Shown one piece after another: positions 26,224 through 35,870 of a stretch of DNA of 64,000 nucleotides (position 1 is the stretch's first letter; every line of letters begins with the position of its first letter). The translations under genes and the position numbers were made by a program. Origin of the DNA: Marinobacter profundi (GTDB taxonomy: Bacteria > Pseudomonadota > Gammaproteobacteria > Pseudomonadales > Oleiphilaceae); assembly GCF_002744715.1 (NCBI RefSeq), contig NZ_KZ319369.1, positions 372,001-436,000 of the forward strand, given 5' to 3'. Under the pieces are notes generated by a model, which searched no databases, had not been told where the DNA came from, and saw only the letters and a list, made by a program, of their open reading frames with translations.

Positions 26224-26751
26224 ATGCGCGATATCGATGCCCTGGACTATTGGCACCAGCAGGGCCCCGCCTATTTTCGTGACCTTTCGAGCCTCGGTGC
26301 GTTACCGGACGAGGTGATCCTGCGCCTGTTGCAGGAAGGGCGGGTAATCAGTCTCGATGCAGGGGACAGCCTGTATGCGGTGGGCGATCGCAGCGATGCC
26401 TTCTACATCGTGCTTGCCGGCAAAGTCGGTACCTGGATGCCTCGACGAGACGGCGGCTGGACCCTGGCCCGTTGCCATGAACCGGGTGACGATATGGGGT
26501 TTGTTCCGATGATCGCGCTTTCGAACCGCCCTGCCACCACCCGGGCCGACGAAGATTCTGTGGTTCTTGAAATCAGTTGTGGTCACTTTCTCAACCTGCA
26601 TCAACAGGAGCCGGACGCCTTTGGCCTGATGCTCCTCAATCTGGTTCGTGGTATGGCCCGCTCCATCATCAATATGGCGTCGATGCTGGCGGAACAGGAT
26701 TTTGAGTTGCACCAGACTTACTCTAGGTCGCCGCCCCCCGGCGGCCACTGA
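26224..26751 (+). CDS. Cyclic-nucleotide-binding domain protein
   Basis: A 175-residue protein with a single cNMP-binding fold at residues 25-125 (VISLDAGDSLYAVGDRSDAF, YIVLAGKVGTW). The phosphate cassette is atypical, lacking the usual FGE-x-A-L, so nucleotide binding is doubtful. No helix-turn-helix is present. ATG 26224 is chosen; the longer frame starts in implausible sequence. Its last 29 bases overlap the 3' end of the convergent gene at 26723-27877. Confidence 0.7.
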   Translation: MRDIDALDYWHQQGPAYFRDLSSLGALPDEVILRLLQEGRVISLDAGDSLYAVGDRSDAFYIVLAGKVGTWMPRRDGGWTLARCHEPGDDMGFVPMIALSNRPATTRADEDSVVLEISCGHFLNLHQQEPDAFGLMLLNLVRGMARSIINMASMLAEQDFELHQTYSRSPPPGGH

Positions 26752-27877
26752 GTTTACCGATCAGGAACTGGGTGGCCCGCAACAGCCCGATTAGCAGCGG
26801 AGCCACCAGCCACAGCAGCCAGCTGCCGAGGTAGAGGGCGGGAATCAGCAGCAGCAACCAGCCGGCAAACTGAACGGCCACCGTGGGGTAGCCAAGGACG
26901 TCCGCAACACCGGCGAGCAGGTCGTTGATGATGCTGGGGTGGGCAATGACGAGGTAGCCGGCACCGATAACTACCGGCCATTTGGCGTAGCGTGCGCTGC
27001 TCAGCACCATCCGTCCGCTCCGGGTGACGCGGGCGGCCAGGGCAGCAGAACGGGTGCCCCGGCTGGCACCTTTGGTGGTGACTGCCGCCGCTCGTCCAAG
27101 GCGCAGCACCTTCACGGCACTGGCAAACACCAGTACATCGACTGAAGCCCAGCCGACATCACCGGCGGTAATCTCTTCCCCTGAGCGGTAGTTCATTTCC
27201 AGCGTGCGAATGCCGCTGGCGAAAAACCGGTTCAGCCCTTCCAGCACCCGCTCGGTGCTGACCCACTGGGTGTTACCCTCGGCGTCGACCATGAACTGGC
27301 CGAGGAAGTCGTGGCCTTCACTGGCGATAAAATTGACGGCGTACCAGCCGCGCTCCTCAGGCGACAGTTTGGCGCGGGGCTCAGATGCCGGGTTGTCCGG
27401 CTGGCTGTTGCTGGCGGTGCCCTCGCCAGGGTTCTCAGGGCGGTCATCCGGCGCGTCATTAAAGTATTGCCGGATGGCTTCGTAGCGCCGGGCGGCGGCA
27501 TTCATCAGTTCGATGGAGCCAATCGGCTGGCGCACAAAATGCTGGATCGGGGGCAGGATGTTCTCGCCATAACGTCCCAGGATGTCCTGGAATTCCGGTT
27601 CCGCGCCATACAGCGGGAACAGGGTGCGGGCCATGTCAGGGTAGCGCAGGAAGGCGGCCTGGGCCTTCACCAGCAGCAACGGGTCATCGGCAAGATCGAG
27701 CAGCACCGCCTGCACCTCGACCGGTTGCTCCTCAATGCCGGTAAAACCGTCCAGCACGTCGCCGGCGTGGATCTGTATCAGCTTCTGCTCGATAGGCACC
27801 GGCCGGGCAAGCAGACTGAACGTTGCCGCCAGGAGCAGGGCGAGGCTACAGATCAGGAGCAGTTTTCTCACAGTCAC
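26723..27877 (-). CDS. Hypothetical membrane protein with large periplasmic domain
   Basis: A 384-residue protein beginning with a signal sequence (VRKLLLICSLALLLAATFSLLA). The middle has a soluble region with the segment LSPEERGWYAVNFIASEGHDFLGQF, and two or three hydrophobic segments close the C-terminus (VVIGAGYLVIAHPSI, FAGWLLLLIPALYLGSWLLW). I recognise no family. It converges with the cNMP-binding protein gene, the two coding ends overlapping by 29 bases. Confidence 0.6.
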   Translation of the reverse strand: MTVRKLLLICSLALLLAATFSLLARPVPIEQKLIQIHAGDVLDGFTGIEEQPVEVQAVLLDLADDPLLLVKAQAAFLRYPDMARTLFPLYGAEPEFQDILGRYGENILPPIQHFVRQPIGSIELMNAAARRYEAIRQYFNDAPDDRPENPGEGTASNSQPDNPASEPRAKLSPEERGWYAVNFIASEGHDFLGQFMVDAEGNTQWVSTERVLEGLNRFFASGIRTLEMNYRSGEEITAGDVGWASVDVLVFASAVKVLRLGRAAAVTTKGASRGTRSAALAARVTRSGRMVLSSARYAKWPVVIGAGYLVIAHPSIINDLLAGVADVLGYPTVAVQFAGWLLLLIPALYLGSWLLWLVAPLLIGLLRATQFLIGKLSGRRGAAT

Positions 27878-28043
27878 ACCACTCGATAACGGGGCGCAGG
27901 CATGGAGCCTGCGGGCGGGTTATGGTTTCATGCCGGTAATCAGCACGGTGTCCGGTGTTTCAGCCGGTTGCTGAATAAGCCAAGCATAACACCCGTGCCG
28001 GTCCAGCAGCCGCTGTGTTGATTAACGTTGATGAGGTAACCGT

Positions 28044-28280
28044 ATGCGAGAAGATGAACTGGACGCACTGCTGGAGGTCATTCCCGATGTGCGGGATGGC
28101 CTTACCCGCACCGAACGGATCATCCTGTATGTGTTGAATGAAACCCAGCGGGAGCTCAAGGGCCGCAACGTTCCCACGGTAATGTTGTACGGGCGGGTAC
28201 TGGAGTACGTGAACATCAGCGAGCAGGAGCTTCACCTGTATCTGGACCGCCTGGGTGTCAAAGGCGATGGGCAACCCTGA
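28044..28280 (+). CDS. Small conserved protein, 78 residues
   Basis: A soluble 78-residue protein beginning MREDELDALLEVI with GAGGT upstream of ATG 28044. The pattern GLTRTERIILYVLNETQREL and VLEYVNISEQELHLYLDRL suggests a small helical, possibly winged-helix-like domain. No family name is recalled. It lies in a 415-base gap between divergent and convergent neighbours. Confidence 0.6.
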   Translation: MREDELDALLEVIPDVRDGLTRTERIILYVLNETQRELKGRNVPTVMLYGRVLEYVNISEQELHLYLDRLGVKGDGQP

Positions 28281-28292
28281 CCGGTCTTGAGG

Positions 28293-30644
28293 TTACTTGC
28301 CCGATCTGTCGCCCGCCGTTTTTTCAACCCATTCAAGCAGCTGCCCAATCGGCATGGGCCTGGCAAAGTGGTAGCCCTGGAATACCTCACAGCCGTAATC
28401 TCTCAGGTATTCGAACTGATCGGCGTTCTCGATCCCCTCGGCAACTACTGTCAGGTCCATTTCCCGGGCGAGGGTGATCACGCCTTTGCAAACGGCGGCG
28501 TCCTTGTCGTTGGTCACCACGTTACTTACAAAACTGCGGTCAATCTTGATCTTGTCGACGGGGAGATGCCGCAGGTAACTGAAGCTTGAAAACCCGGTGC
28601 CAAAATCATCGATGGCGGCGGCAATGCCCATGTCGTTCAGGGCATTGAGAATGCCGATGGCCCCGTCACTGTCCTTCATCAGAATGCTTTCGGTCAGCTC
28701 CAGTTCAAGGTACCGGGCGGGCAATCCGGTCTCTTCCAGAATACTCCGCAAGGTGGACAGAAACCCGGGGCGATGAAATTGCAGCGGCGAGAGGTTCACG
28801 GCCATGCGGCCCGCGAGCATACCCCGCGCGACAAGTTTCTGGGCGTCCCGGCAGGCCTGGCGGGTGACCCACTTGCCAAGGTGCACGATCTGCCCGGTTT
28901 CTTCCGCAACCGGAATAAATTCGGCCGGTGCAATGAGGCCTTTCCGGGGATGGTTCCAGCGTACCAGGGCTTCCAGGCCACAGAAGCTGCCGGACCGGTC
29001 AACCAGTGGCTGGTAGTGCAGGTTCAGCTGGCCGGAGGTCATCGCCTCCTGGAGCTCGTTTCTCAGGTTCACCCGCCGGGCAAGCTTCTTATCCAGGTCA
29101 CGGGAGTAAATTTCATAGGTATCACGGCCCTGCTTTTTGGCCTTGTACATGGCCATGTCAGCTTGCTGCAACAGCTTTTCGGGACGCTCAAGGTCTTTAC
29201 ACAGGGTACTGATACCGATGCTTGCCGAGATATAGAGTTCATGTCCGCCAAGCAGGTGGGGCTGGGATAGCTCCCCGAGAATGCGTTCGGCGACTTCCTC
29301 GGCTTCATGGGATGAGCCCAGGTCCGGTAATAGCAGGACGAACTCGTCTCCCCCCAGCCGTGCCAGGGTGTCCGTGGGGCGTATCGCGGCAGTGAGACGC
29401 TGCGCCACGCTGATCAGCAGCTCATCACCGATTTTGTGGCCAAGGGTGTCGTTGATGGGCTTGAATTCGTCCAGATCAATAAAGAGCACGGCAAGTTGCT
29501 GCTGGTGGCGTTTTGCCAGCGCGAAATCGTGCGCCAGACGGTCCTCGAACAGGGCGCGGTTGGCCAGGCCGGTCAGTACATCGTGGGTGGCCTGGTAGGC
29601 GAGACGTCTTTCCTGCTCTTTCTTCTCGGAAATATCGTTCATAATCGCCGCGACGTGGGTCACCTGCTGCTGTTCATCACGCACCGGGGCCAGTGAGACC
29701 TGATTCCAGAACGGCGTACCGTCCCGGCGATAGCTTTTCAGCGTCAGGCTGACCGGTTGGCCGGCTTTGGCGGCTTGTCTGATCCGGGCGAGATCTTCGG
29801 CATCGGTTTCCGGCCCGGTCAGCAGCTTCACGGGAGCGCCAATAACCTCGCTCTCGTGGTATCCGGTCATTTGAGAGAATGCAGGGTTCACAAAGACCAC
29901 CGGCAGGTTTGTCGAGCGGATATCCACCACGACCACAGCGTTATCGCTGGACTCCAGGCTGCGCTGCAGGATCCGCTGGTTTTCCTGGGCTTGCAGCCGC
30001 TTGGTGACATCTTTGACGATGGCGAACACCCCCTCCACCCCGGCGTCCACGACGATGGGCAAGAAGGCGCATTCGTAATCCCGTCGCTCGCCGTGTTGGT
30101 TGACAAACCCTACCTCGAAAGTCTGTGTGCGACCTGCCGCGGCGTTACGGAAGCCCTTGTCAAAGCGGGCAAAGCCGGCTTCATCCATTGCCTCATCGGT
30201 CAGGACATCCCGGTAATGGGTAACGCCAAGGTCCGATTCGCCAAGCCCGACGATGGCTTGTGCCACCGGGTTGAGCGATGTGTAGTAGCCATCCTTGTCA
30301 AAGCCGAAAACGGCATCCGGAGACTGGGAGAACAGCGAGCGAAAGCGCTGTTCCGCAGTGCTCAACTCTTGCGCCTGGATCCTGTGAAGGCTTAGCAAGC
30401 TGCGCCCCATGATCAGCACATAGCTCGCTACCACCGCGGTTACTGTACTCGCGGCCAGGAAAGCCATGCGGGCCCCTTCCCGCGAGAGCCCGAGATGTTC
30501 CGGTAGCAAGGTTCCGGGGAACACCTCGGCCACGGCAACGAGTAAGCCGGTCAGCAGGCTGCACACGAACAGGATAATAAGGCACGCCTGGAGCCTGAGA
30601 TCTTTGGGATTCTGCAGCATTACCGTGGTGAACAACGAAAGCAT
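28293..30644 (-). CDS. PAS-GGDEF-EAL cyclic-di-GMP enzyme
   Basis: A 783-residue inner-membrane regulator. Two helices near the N-terminus (about residues 16-38 and 50-72) are followed by two PAS domains (about 85-205 and 210-335, the second with FVNPAFSQMTGYHESEVIG), a GGDEF domain with intact RLGGDEF (about 430), and an EAL domain with GLEALVRW and LELTESILM. Both catalytic motifs look intact, so it could make and break cyclic-di-GMP, often with one activity dominant. ATG 30644 lacks a clear ribosome binding site; an ATG 24 bases later is possible. It is divergent from yhiI. Confidence 0.88.
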   Translation of the reverse strand: MLSLFTTVMLQNPKDLRLQACLIILFVCSLLTGLLVAVAEVFPGTLLPEHLGLSREGARMAFLAASTVTAVVASYVLIMGRSLLSLHRIQAQELSTAEQRFRSLFSQSPDAVFGFDKDGYYTSLNPVAQAIVGLGESDLGVTHYRDVLTDEAMDEAGFARFDKGFRNAAAGRTQTFEVGFVNQHGERRDYECAFLPIVVDAGVEGVFAIVKDVTKRLQAQENQRILQRSLESSDNAVVVVDIRSTNLPVVFVNPAFSQMTGYHESEVIGAPVKLLTGPETDAEDLARIRQAAKAGQPVSLTLKSYRRDGTPFWNQVSLAPVRDEQQQVTHVAAIMNDISEKKEQERRLAYQATHDVLTGLANRALFEDRLAHDFALAKRHQQQLAVLFIDLDEFKPINDTLGHKIGDELLISVAQRLTAAIRPTDTLARLGGDEFVLLLPDLGSSHEAEEVAERILGELSQPHLLGGHELYISASIGISTLCKDLERPEKLLQQADMAMYKAKKQGRDTYEIYSRDLDKKLARRVNLRNELQEAMTSGQLNLHYQPLVDRSGSFCGLEALVRWNHPRKGLIAPAEFIPVAEETGQIVHLGKWVTRQACRDAQKLVARGMLAGRMAVNLSPLQFHRPGFLSTLRSILEETGLPARYLELELTESILMKDSDGAIGILNALNDMGIAAAIDDFGTGFSSFSYLRHLPVDKIKIDRSFVSNVVTNDKDAAVCKGVITLAREMDLTVVAEGIENADQFEYLRDYGCEVFQGYHFARPMPIGQLLEWVEKTAGDRSGK

Positions 30645-30969
30645 GTGGAAGGGGGATCGTGAAATCCGGTGCTTTGTGGCTATAAAAAACCGTATATCAC
30701 GACATCGGGCGCTATGTTGGCGGCAAAATTGCTGTCACTCAATAGCATTTTCGTTGTTCAACAACTAATCAGGTAAACTTTTGTCAAACTGGATCTGTAA
30801 CGTGTTTTTCTGAGGATGCAGCGCTGGCCGGTTTGTTGAAATGGCCGCCGAAGCCTCTGTAACCCCTTGGTTACTTCGGACGCTAACTTGATTCCCGTCA
30901 GCCGGGTTGTCACACTCCCTTCCTATACTCAGCGCATGTACTGAGTCTTCCCGTACTCAAGGATGAACT
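30645..30969. other. Divergent promoter region, no gene
   Basis: This 325-base gap lies between the divergent GGDEF-EAL gene and the yhiI-rbbA-yhhJ operon and should carry both promoters. AT-rich words are concentrated at 30735-30800, which is a plausible promoter zone, but I see no confident -35/-10 pair and no large palindrome. Confidence 0.4.
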
Positions 30970-31968
30970 ATGCCCAATCAAGGCGTTAAGCCCGGTTTCA
31001 AACTCATTCTGGCTGTTGTCATTATTGCGGTCGTCGCGCTGGCGGCATGGTATCTTTTGCCTGGCGGGCAGTCGTTGCCCGGGCATATTGCGTCCGGCAA
31101 CGGTCGTATTGAAGCCACGGAAGTGGATATTGCAACCCGCATTCCGGGCCGTCTCGAATCCTTTGCGGCGCAGGAAGGTGACATGGTGGAAGCCGGTCAG
31201 TTGCTGGCGGTAATGGATACCGATGAAGTAGAAGCCCGGCTGGCCGCCGCCGAGGCAAACCTGCACCAGGCGGAACAGTCGCAGCATCTGGCGGAGGCAG
31301 TGGTTGCCCAGCGTGAGAGTGAGCGCCGTTATGCCCGGGCGGAACTGGCCAGAATGGAAACCCTGGTAGACCGCGGTCATGCTTCCCGGGAGCAGCTGGA
31401 CCGTGCCCGCACCGCTGCAGAAACTGCAGATGCAGCCCTGCAGGCGGCCCGGGTGCAAGTTGCCTCCGCCTTGGCCGGGATCGAGGCGGCCCGCGCCAGT
31501 ATTCGCCAGATTCAGACCAGCATCGATGACAGCCAGCTCGCCACCCCCGTGGGTGGCCGGGTGCTCTACCGCCTGGCCGAGCCGGGTGAAGTGCTGGCGG
31601 CCGGTGGCAAGGTGGCTACCGTACTGGATGTGACCGATGTGTACATGACCATTTTCCTGCCCACGGCCCAGGCCGGGCGGGTGCGGGTGGGGTCTGAGGC
31701 CCGGATTGTGCTGGACGCCCTGCCGGACTATGTGGTGCCGGCGGAAGTCAGTTTTGTCGCTGCGGAAGCCCAGTTCACGCCGAAATCCGTGGAAACCCGC
31801 AGTGAGCGGGAGAAGCTGATGTTCCGGGTGCGCATCCGTATCGATCCGGATCTGCTCAGGGCCTATCGGGACCGGGTGAAAACCGGCGTTCCCGGTGAAG
31901 CCTACGTGCGGCTGGATGAAGGCCTGGCGTGGCCCGAGAGCCTGACGGCGAGCCTGCCCAATGACTGA
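30970..31968 (+). CDS. yhiI: HlyD-family periplasmic adaptor, YhiI-like
   Basis: A 332-residue membrane-fusion protein. One N-terminal helix (FKLILAVVIIAVVALAAWYL) anchors it, then a biotinyl-lipoyl half (ATRIPGRLESFAAQEGDMVEAGQ), a coiled-coil hairpin with Ala/Gln-rich helices, the second lipoyl half (DSQLATPVGGRVLYRLAEPG) and a beta barrel. It is the first gene of a three-gene unit: its last 8 bases overlap the start of rbbA. In the enterobacterial yhiI-rbbA-yhhJ cluster it is the presumed periplasmic adaptor of the ABC exporter. Confidence 0.88.
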   Translation: MPNQGVKPGFKLILAVVIIAVVALAAWYLLPGGQSLPGHIASGNGRIEATEVDIATRIPGRLESFAAQEGDMVEAGQLLAVMDTDEVEARLAAAEANLHQAEQSQHLAEAVVAQRESERRYARAELARMETLVDRGHASREQLDRARTAAETADAALQAARVQVASALAGIEAARASIRQIQTSIDDSQLATPVGGRVLYRLAEPGEVLAAGGKVATVLDVTDVYMTIFLPTAQAGRVRVGSEARIVLDALPDYVVPAEVSFVAAEAQFTPKSVETRSEREKLMFRVRIRIDPDLLRAYRDRVKTGVPGEAYVRLDEGLAWPESLTASLPND

Positions 31969-34693
31969 AACCGTGGTCCGGCTGGAGGGAGTCAGCCACA
32001 CCTACGGGGATACTGTGGCGCTGGCTGGGGTCACGCTCGCCGTTCCCGCCGGCGGCATGGTCGGTTTGATCGGCCCCGACGGCGTTGGTAAATCCACTTT
32101 GCTGGGATTGATTGCCGGCGCCCGCGAGCTTCAGCAGGGCCGCTTGAAGGTCTTGGGTGGCGATATGGCCAGTCACCGATTCCGTAACCAGGTAGCGCCC
32201 CGGATTGCCTATATGCCCCAGGGGCTGGGCGGCAACCTCTATCACAGTCTTACCGTGGACGAGAATATCGGCTTTTTCGCCGATCTGTTCGGGCTTAGTG
32301 GCCAGTCCCGGCAACAGCAGATCGACCGGTTGCTGGAAGCCACTGGTCTGCTGTCGTTCCGCAATCGTCCCGCCGGCAAGCTATCCGGCGGCATGAAACA
32401 GAAACTGGGGCTGTGCTGCGCGCTTATTCATAGCCCCGACCTGCTGATTCTGGATGAGCCCACAACCGGGGTGGATCCGCTGTCACGTAAACGTTTCTGG
32501 GATCTGATCGGCACTATTCGCCGTCAGCAGCCGGGCATGAGCGTGCTGGTGGCGACGGCCTATATGGAAGAGGCAGAGCGTTACGACTGGCTGGTGGCAA
32601 TGGACAACGGGCAGGTACTGGCGACCGGTTCGCCACGAGAGCTGCGCCAGCAAACCGGCACCGACAACCTGGACGATGCCTTTATTGCGCTGTTGCCGGA
32701 TGGCCGGCAGGAGCATGGATTACCGGCAGTGGCACCGGTGGCAACACCGCGCGCCGGGTACGCGAGCGGTGCGCCGGCCATCGAGGCCCATAACCTTACT
32801 CTGAAGTTTGGCAACTTCACCGCCGTCAGGGATGTTAGTTTCTCCATTCCCAAGGGAGAGATATTCGGGTTCCTCGGCTCCAATGGTTGTGGCAAAACCA
32901 CCACCATGAAAATGCTCACTGGCCTGCTGACGCCCACCGAGGGCGAGGTCCAACTGTTTGGTGAGCCCCTGAATGCCCGGGACCTGGCGACGCGGAGGAA
33001 GGTTGGCTACATGTCCCAGTCGTTCTCCTTGTATGGCGAGCTGACGGTGCGGCAGAACCTGGATTTGCATGCGCGGCTGTTCCATCTTCCGGCAGCAACC
33101 ATTGCCGGGCGCATTAACACCCTGGTTCGGGAATTCGGGCTGGAAGAGGTCATGGATCAGCGCGCGAGCCGCTTGCCGCTGGGGGTGCGCCAACGTCTTT
33201 CGCTGGCTGTGGCGGTGGTGCACGAGCCCGAGTTGCTGATTCTCGATGAGCCAACCTCCGGGGTCGATCCCGGTGCCCGCAACCGGTTCTGGCAGCTGTT
33301 GCTGAGGCTGTCCCGCCAGGATGGCGTAACCATCTTCATTTCTACCCATTTCATGAATGAAGGCGAACGCTGTGATCGCATCTCGCTGATGCATGCCGGG
33401 GAAGTGCTGGCCTGTGATACGCCGGAACAGCTGGTTGCAGAGTCCGGTACTGACAGCCTCGAAGGCGCCTTCATGAAGACGCTGGAGGCCGTCGACAAGG
33501 AGCCGGAAAACCATGCGGATGGACTGGTGCTGGCGGCGTCAGCGGCGCACCCTGGCCGCCACCAGCCTTTCAGCGTCCGGCGGCTGCTGGCGTATGGTCG
33601 GCGCGAAGCGCGGGAGCTGTTGCGGGACCCGATCCGTATGGCGTTTGCCTTTATCGGGTCGGCGCTGCTGATGCTGATCCTCGGTTATGGCATTACGATG
33701 GATGTGGAGGATTTGTCGTTTGCGGTGCTCGACCGGGATCAGACGCCCCAGAGCCGCGATTACATCAACGCGATATCCGGTTCCCGCTATTTTGTGGAAC
33801 GGCCTGTGCTGGGCTCGATGGCCGAGCTGGAACAACGCATGCGCTCCGGTGAGCTGAGTCTGGCCATTGCCATTCCGTCGGGCTTCGGCAAGGATCTGAA
33901 ACGGGGGCGGGATACCGAAATCGCCGTCTGGGTCGATGGCGCCATGCCGTTCCGGGGTGAAACCATCCTCGGGTACGTCCAGGGTATGCACCTCAGTTAC
34001 CTGAGCGAACTGGCGCAGCGCAGCTGGGGTGAGGTGCCCGTGCTGAGCCTGGTAACGCTGGAAGATCGCTATCGCTACAACCAGGCTTTCCGCAGCCTGG
34101 ATGCGATGGTGCCGGCGGTGATCCCGATCCTGCTGATCTTCATACCGGCCATCCTGATGGCTCTGGGTATTGTCCGGGAGAAAGAGCTCGGTTCCATCAC
34201 CAATCTGTACGTAACTCCGGTCACCCGGCTGGAATTCCTGTTGGGTAAACAGCTGCCGTATATTGCGTTCAGCATGGTCAGTTTTGCCAGTCTGGTGCTG
34301 CTGGCGGTATACGTGTTCAATGTGCCGCTCAAAGGCGGTTTGCTTACCCTCACCCTGAGCGCCCTGTTGTTCGTGACCGCCACGACTGCGCTGGGGCAGG
34401 TGATATCCTCTTTTGCCTCTACCCAAATTGCGGCCCTGGCGGCCACCGCCATTCTCAGTATTCTGCCGACCGTGCAGTTCTCCGGCCTGACCGAGCCAGT
34501 GTCTTCGCTGAGTGGCGCCGGTGCCTGGATCGGCACCTTCTGGCCGGCAACCTGGTTCCTGCAGATCAGCCGTGGGGTGTTCACCAAGGGCCTGACCCTG
34601 GCCGACATGCAGGGTGCCTTTCTTGCACTGGCAGCATTCATTCCGGTACTGACGCTGATGGCGGTGGCACTGCTGAGGAAACAGGGGCGCTGA
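31961..34693 (+). CDS. rbbA: ABC ATPase-permease fusion, RbbA/YhiH type
   Basis: A 910-residue fusion, the usual length of RbbA. ABC domain 1 (about 5-235) has Walker A GPDGVGKST, signature LSGGMKQ and Walker B LLILDEPTTGVDP. ABC domain 2 (about 275-500) has Walker A GSNGCGKTT, Walker B LLILDEPTSGVDP but LPLGVRQ instead of LSGGxxQ. Residues 540-910 form an ABC-2-type permease. RbbA was described in Escherichia coli as ribosome-associated, but the layout suggests an exporter with YhiI and YhhJ. Its stop overlaps the start of yhhJ. Confidence 0.9.
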   Translation: MTETVVRLEGVSHTYGDTVALAGVTLAVPAGGMVGLIGPDGVGKSTLLGLIAGARELQQGRLKVLGGDMASHRFRNQVAPRIAYMPQGLGGNLYHSLTVDENIGFFADLFGLSGQSRQQQIDRLLEATGLLSFRNRPAGKLSGGMKQKLGLCCALIHSPDLLILDEPTTGVDPLSRKRFWDLIGTIRRQQPGMSVLVATAYMEEAERYDWLVAMDNGQVLATGSPRELRQQTGTDNLDDAFIALLPDGRQEHGLPAVAPVATPRAGYASGAPAIEAHNLTLKFGNFTAVRDVSFSIPKGEIFGFLGSNGCGKTTTMKMLTGLLTPTEGEVQLFGEPLNARDLATRRKVGYMSQSFSLYGELTVRQNLDLHARLFHLPAATIAGRINTLVREFGLEEVMDQRASRLPLGVRQRLSLAVAVVHEPELLILDEPTSGVDPGARNRFWQLLLRLSRQDGVTIFISTHFMNEGERCDRISLMHAGEVLACDTPEQLVAESGTDSLEGAFMKTLEAVDKEPENHADGLVLAASAAHPGRHQPFSVRRLLAYGRREARELLRDPIRMAFAFIGSALLMLILGYGITMDVEDLSFAVLDRDQTPQSRDYINAISGSRYFVERPVLGSMAELEQRMRSGELSLAIAIPSGFGKDLKRGRDTEIAVWVDGAMPFRGETILGYVQGMHLSYLSELAQRSWGEVPVLSLVTLEDRYRYNQAFRSLDAMVPAVIPILLIFIPAILMALGIVREKELGSITNLYVTPVTRLEFLLGKQLPYIAFSMVSFASLVLLAVYVFNVPLKGGLLTLTLSALLFVTATTALGQVISSFASTQIAALAATAILSILPTVQFSGLTEPVSSLSGAGAWIGTFWPATWFLQISRGVFTKGLTLADMQGAFLALAAFIPVLTLMAVALLRKQGR

Positions 34694-35811
34694 TGGTATC
34701 TTTACGCAATATCTGGCACCTGGGCATCAAGGAACTGCGCAGCCTGTGGCAGGACAAGGTTCTGATGATCTTTGTGCTGGTGGCCTTCACGGTCATGATC
34801 TATACGGCAGGATCGGCCGGCTCGATGGAACTGCACAACGCGCCGATTGCGGTGGTGGATGAAGACCAGACCGTGTTGTCCGGGCGGATCATCAATTCGC
34901 TGCAGCAGCCCTGGTTTCTGCCGCCGGACATGGTGGGCTATGACCAGATCGATGAGCTGCTGGACAAGGGCAGTCATACCTTTGCCCTGGTGATTCCGGA
35001 GGGCTTTGAGCGCAAGGTACGGCAGGGGCAGCAGGTCAGCCTGCAGCTCAATATAGATGCCACCCGGATGAGCCAGGCATTTATCGGGACCTCCTACATC
35101 GAGCGCTTCGCGATGATCGAGGTGGCGGAGTTTCTGCAGCCGGGCAGCTCCCGGAGCGCCCTGCCGGTGCAGCTGGTGACCCGTGCCAGCTTCAATCCGA
35201 ACCTGGATGGCAGCTGGTTTGGCGGGGTGATGGAGCTGATCAGCCAGGTCACCCTGATCAGCATTATCCTGACCGGTGCGGCGCTGATCCGTGAGCGGGA
35301 ACACGGCACGGTGGAACACCTGATGGTGATGCCGCTCAGGCCGTTTGAAATCATGGCATCGAAGGTCTGGGCCAACGGTCTGGTCGTGCTGCTGGCAGCT
35401 TCCGTATCGGTTACGCTGGTGATACAGGGCTGGCTGCAGGTTCCTGTTGCCGGCTCGATTCTATTGTTCCTCTTCGGCGCGCTGATTTACCTGCTTTCCA
35501 CCAGCGCCATCGGTATCCTGATTGGCACCGTGGCGCGTACCATGCCCCAGTTCGGTCTGCTGCTGATACTCACCATCCTGCCCCTGCAGCTGCTCTCTGG
35601 TGGTATTACCCCGCGGGAAAGCATGCCTGATATCGTGCAGGACCTCATGCTGGCGGCTCCGACGACCCATTTCGTGAGTATGGCTCAGGCCATTCTGTAC
35701 CGCGGGGCGGGCCTTGAGGTGGTCTGGCCCCAGCTGCTGGCGCTGCTTGCCATCGGGGCCGTGTTCTTTTCTGCCGCCCTGGCGCTGTTCCGGCGACACT
35801 TGTCGGTGTGA
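34693..35811 (+). CDS. yhhJ: ABC-2-type permease, YhhJ-like
   Basis: A 372-residue inner-membrane protein with one N-terminal helix (VLMIFVLVAFTVMIYTAG), a periplasmic domain of about 150 residues, and five helices at the C-terminus containing the ABC-2 pattern IREREHGTVEHLMVMPLRPFEI. The start shares a base with the rbbA stop, so the two are translationally coupled. Together with the permease half of rbbA it would form a heteromeric channel. Confidence 0.88.
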   Translation: MVSLRNIWHLGIKELRSLWQDKVLMIFVLVAFTVMIYTAGSAGSMELHNAPIAVVDEDQTVLSGRIINSLQQPWFLPPDMVGYDQIDELLDKGSHTFALVIPEGFERKVRQGQQVSLQLNIDATRMSQAFIGTSYIERFAMIEVAEFLQPGSSRSALPVQLVTRASFNPNLDGSWFGGVMELISQVTLISIILTGAALIREREHGTVEHLMVMPLRPFEIMASKVWANGLVVLLAASVSVTLVIQGWLQVPVAGSILLFLFGALIYLLSTSAIGILIGTVARTMPQFGLLLILTILPLQLLSGGITPRESMPDIVQDLMLAAPTTHFVSMAQAILYRGAGLEVVWPQLLALLAIGAVFFSAALALFRRHLSV

Positions 35812-35870
35812 AGTGTTCAGCAGGAGAGGGCAGGTTGATGCTGCGTTGATCTGCCCCCGCCGCCTGCCCC

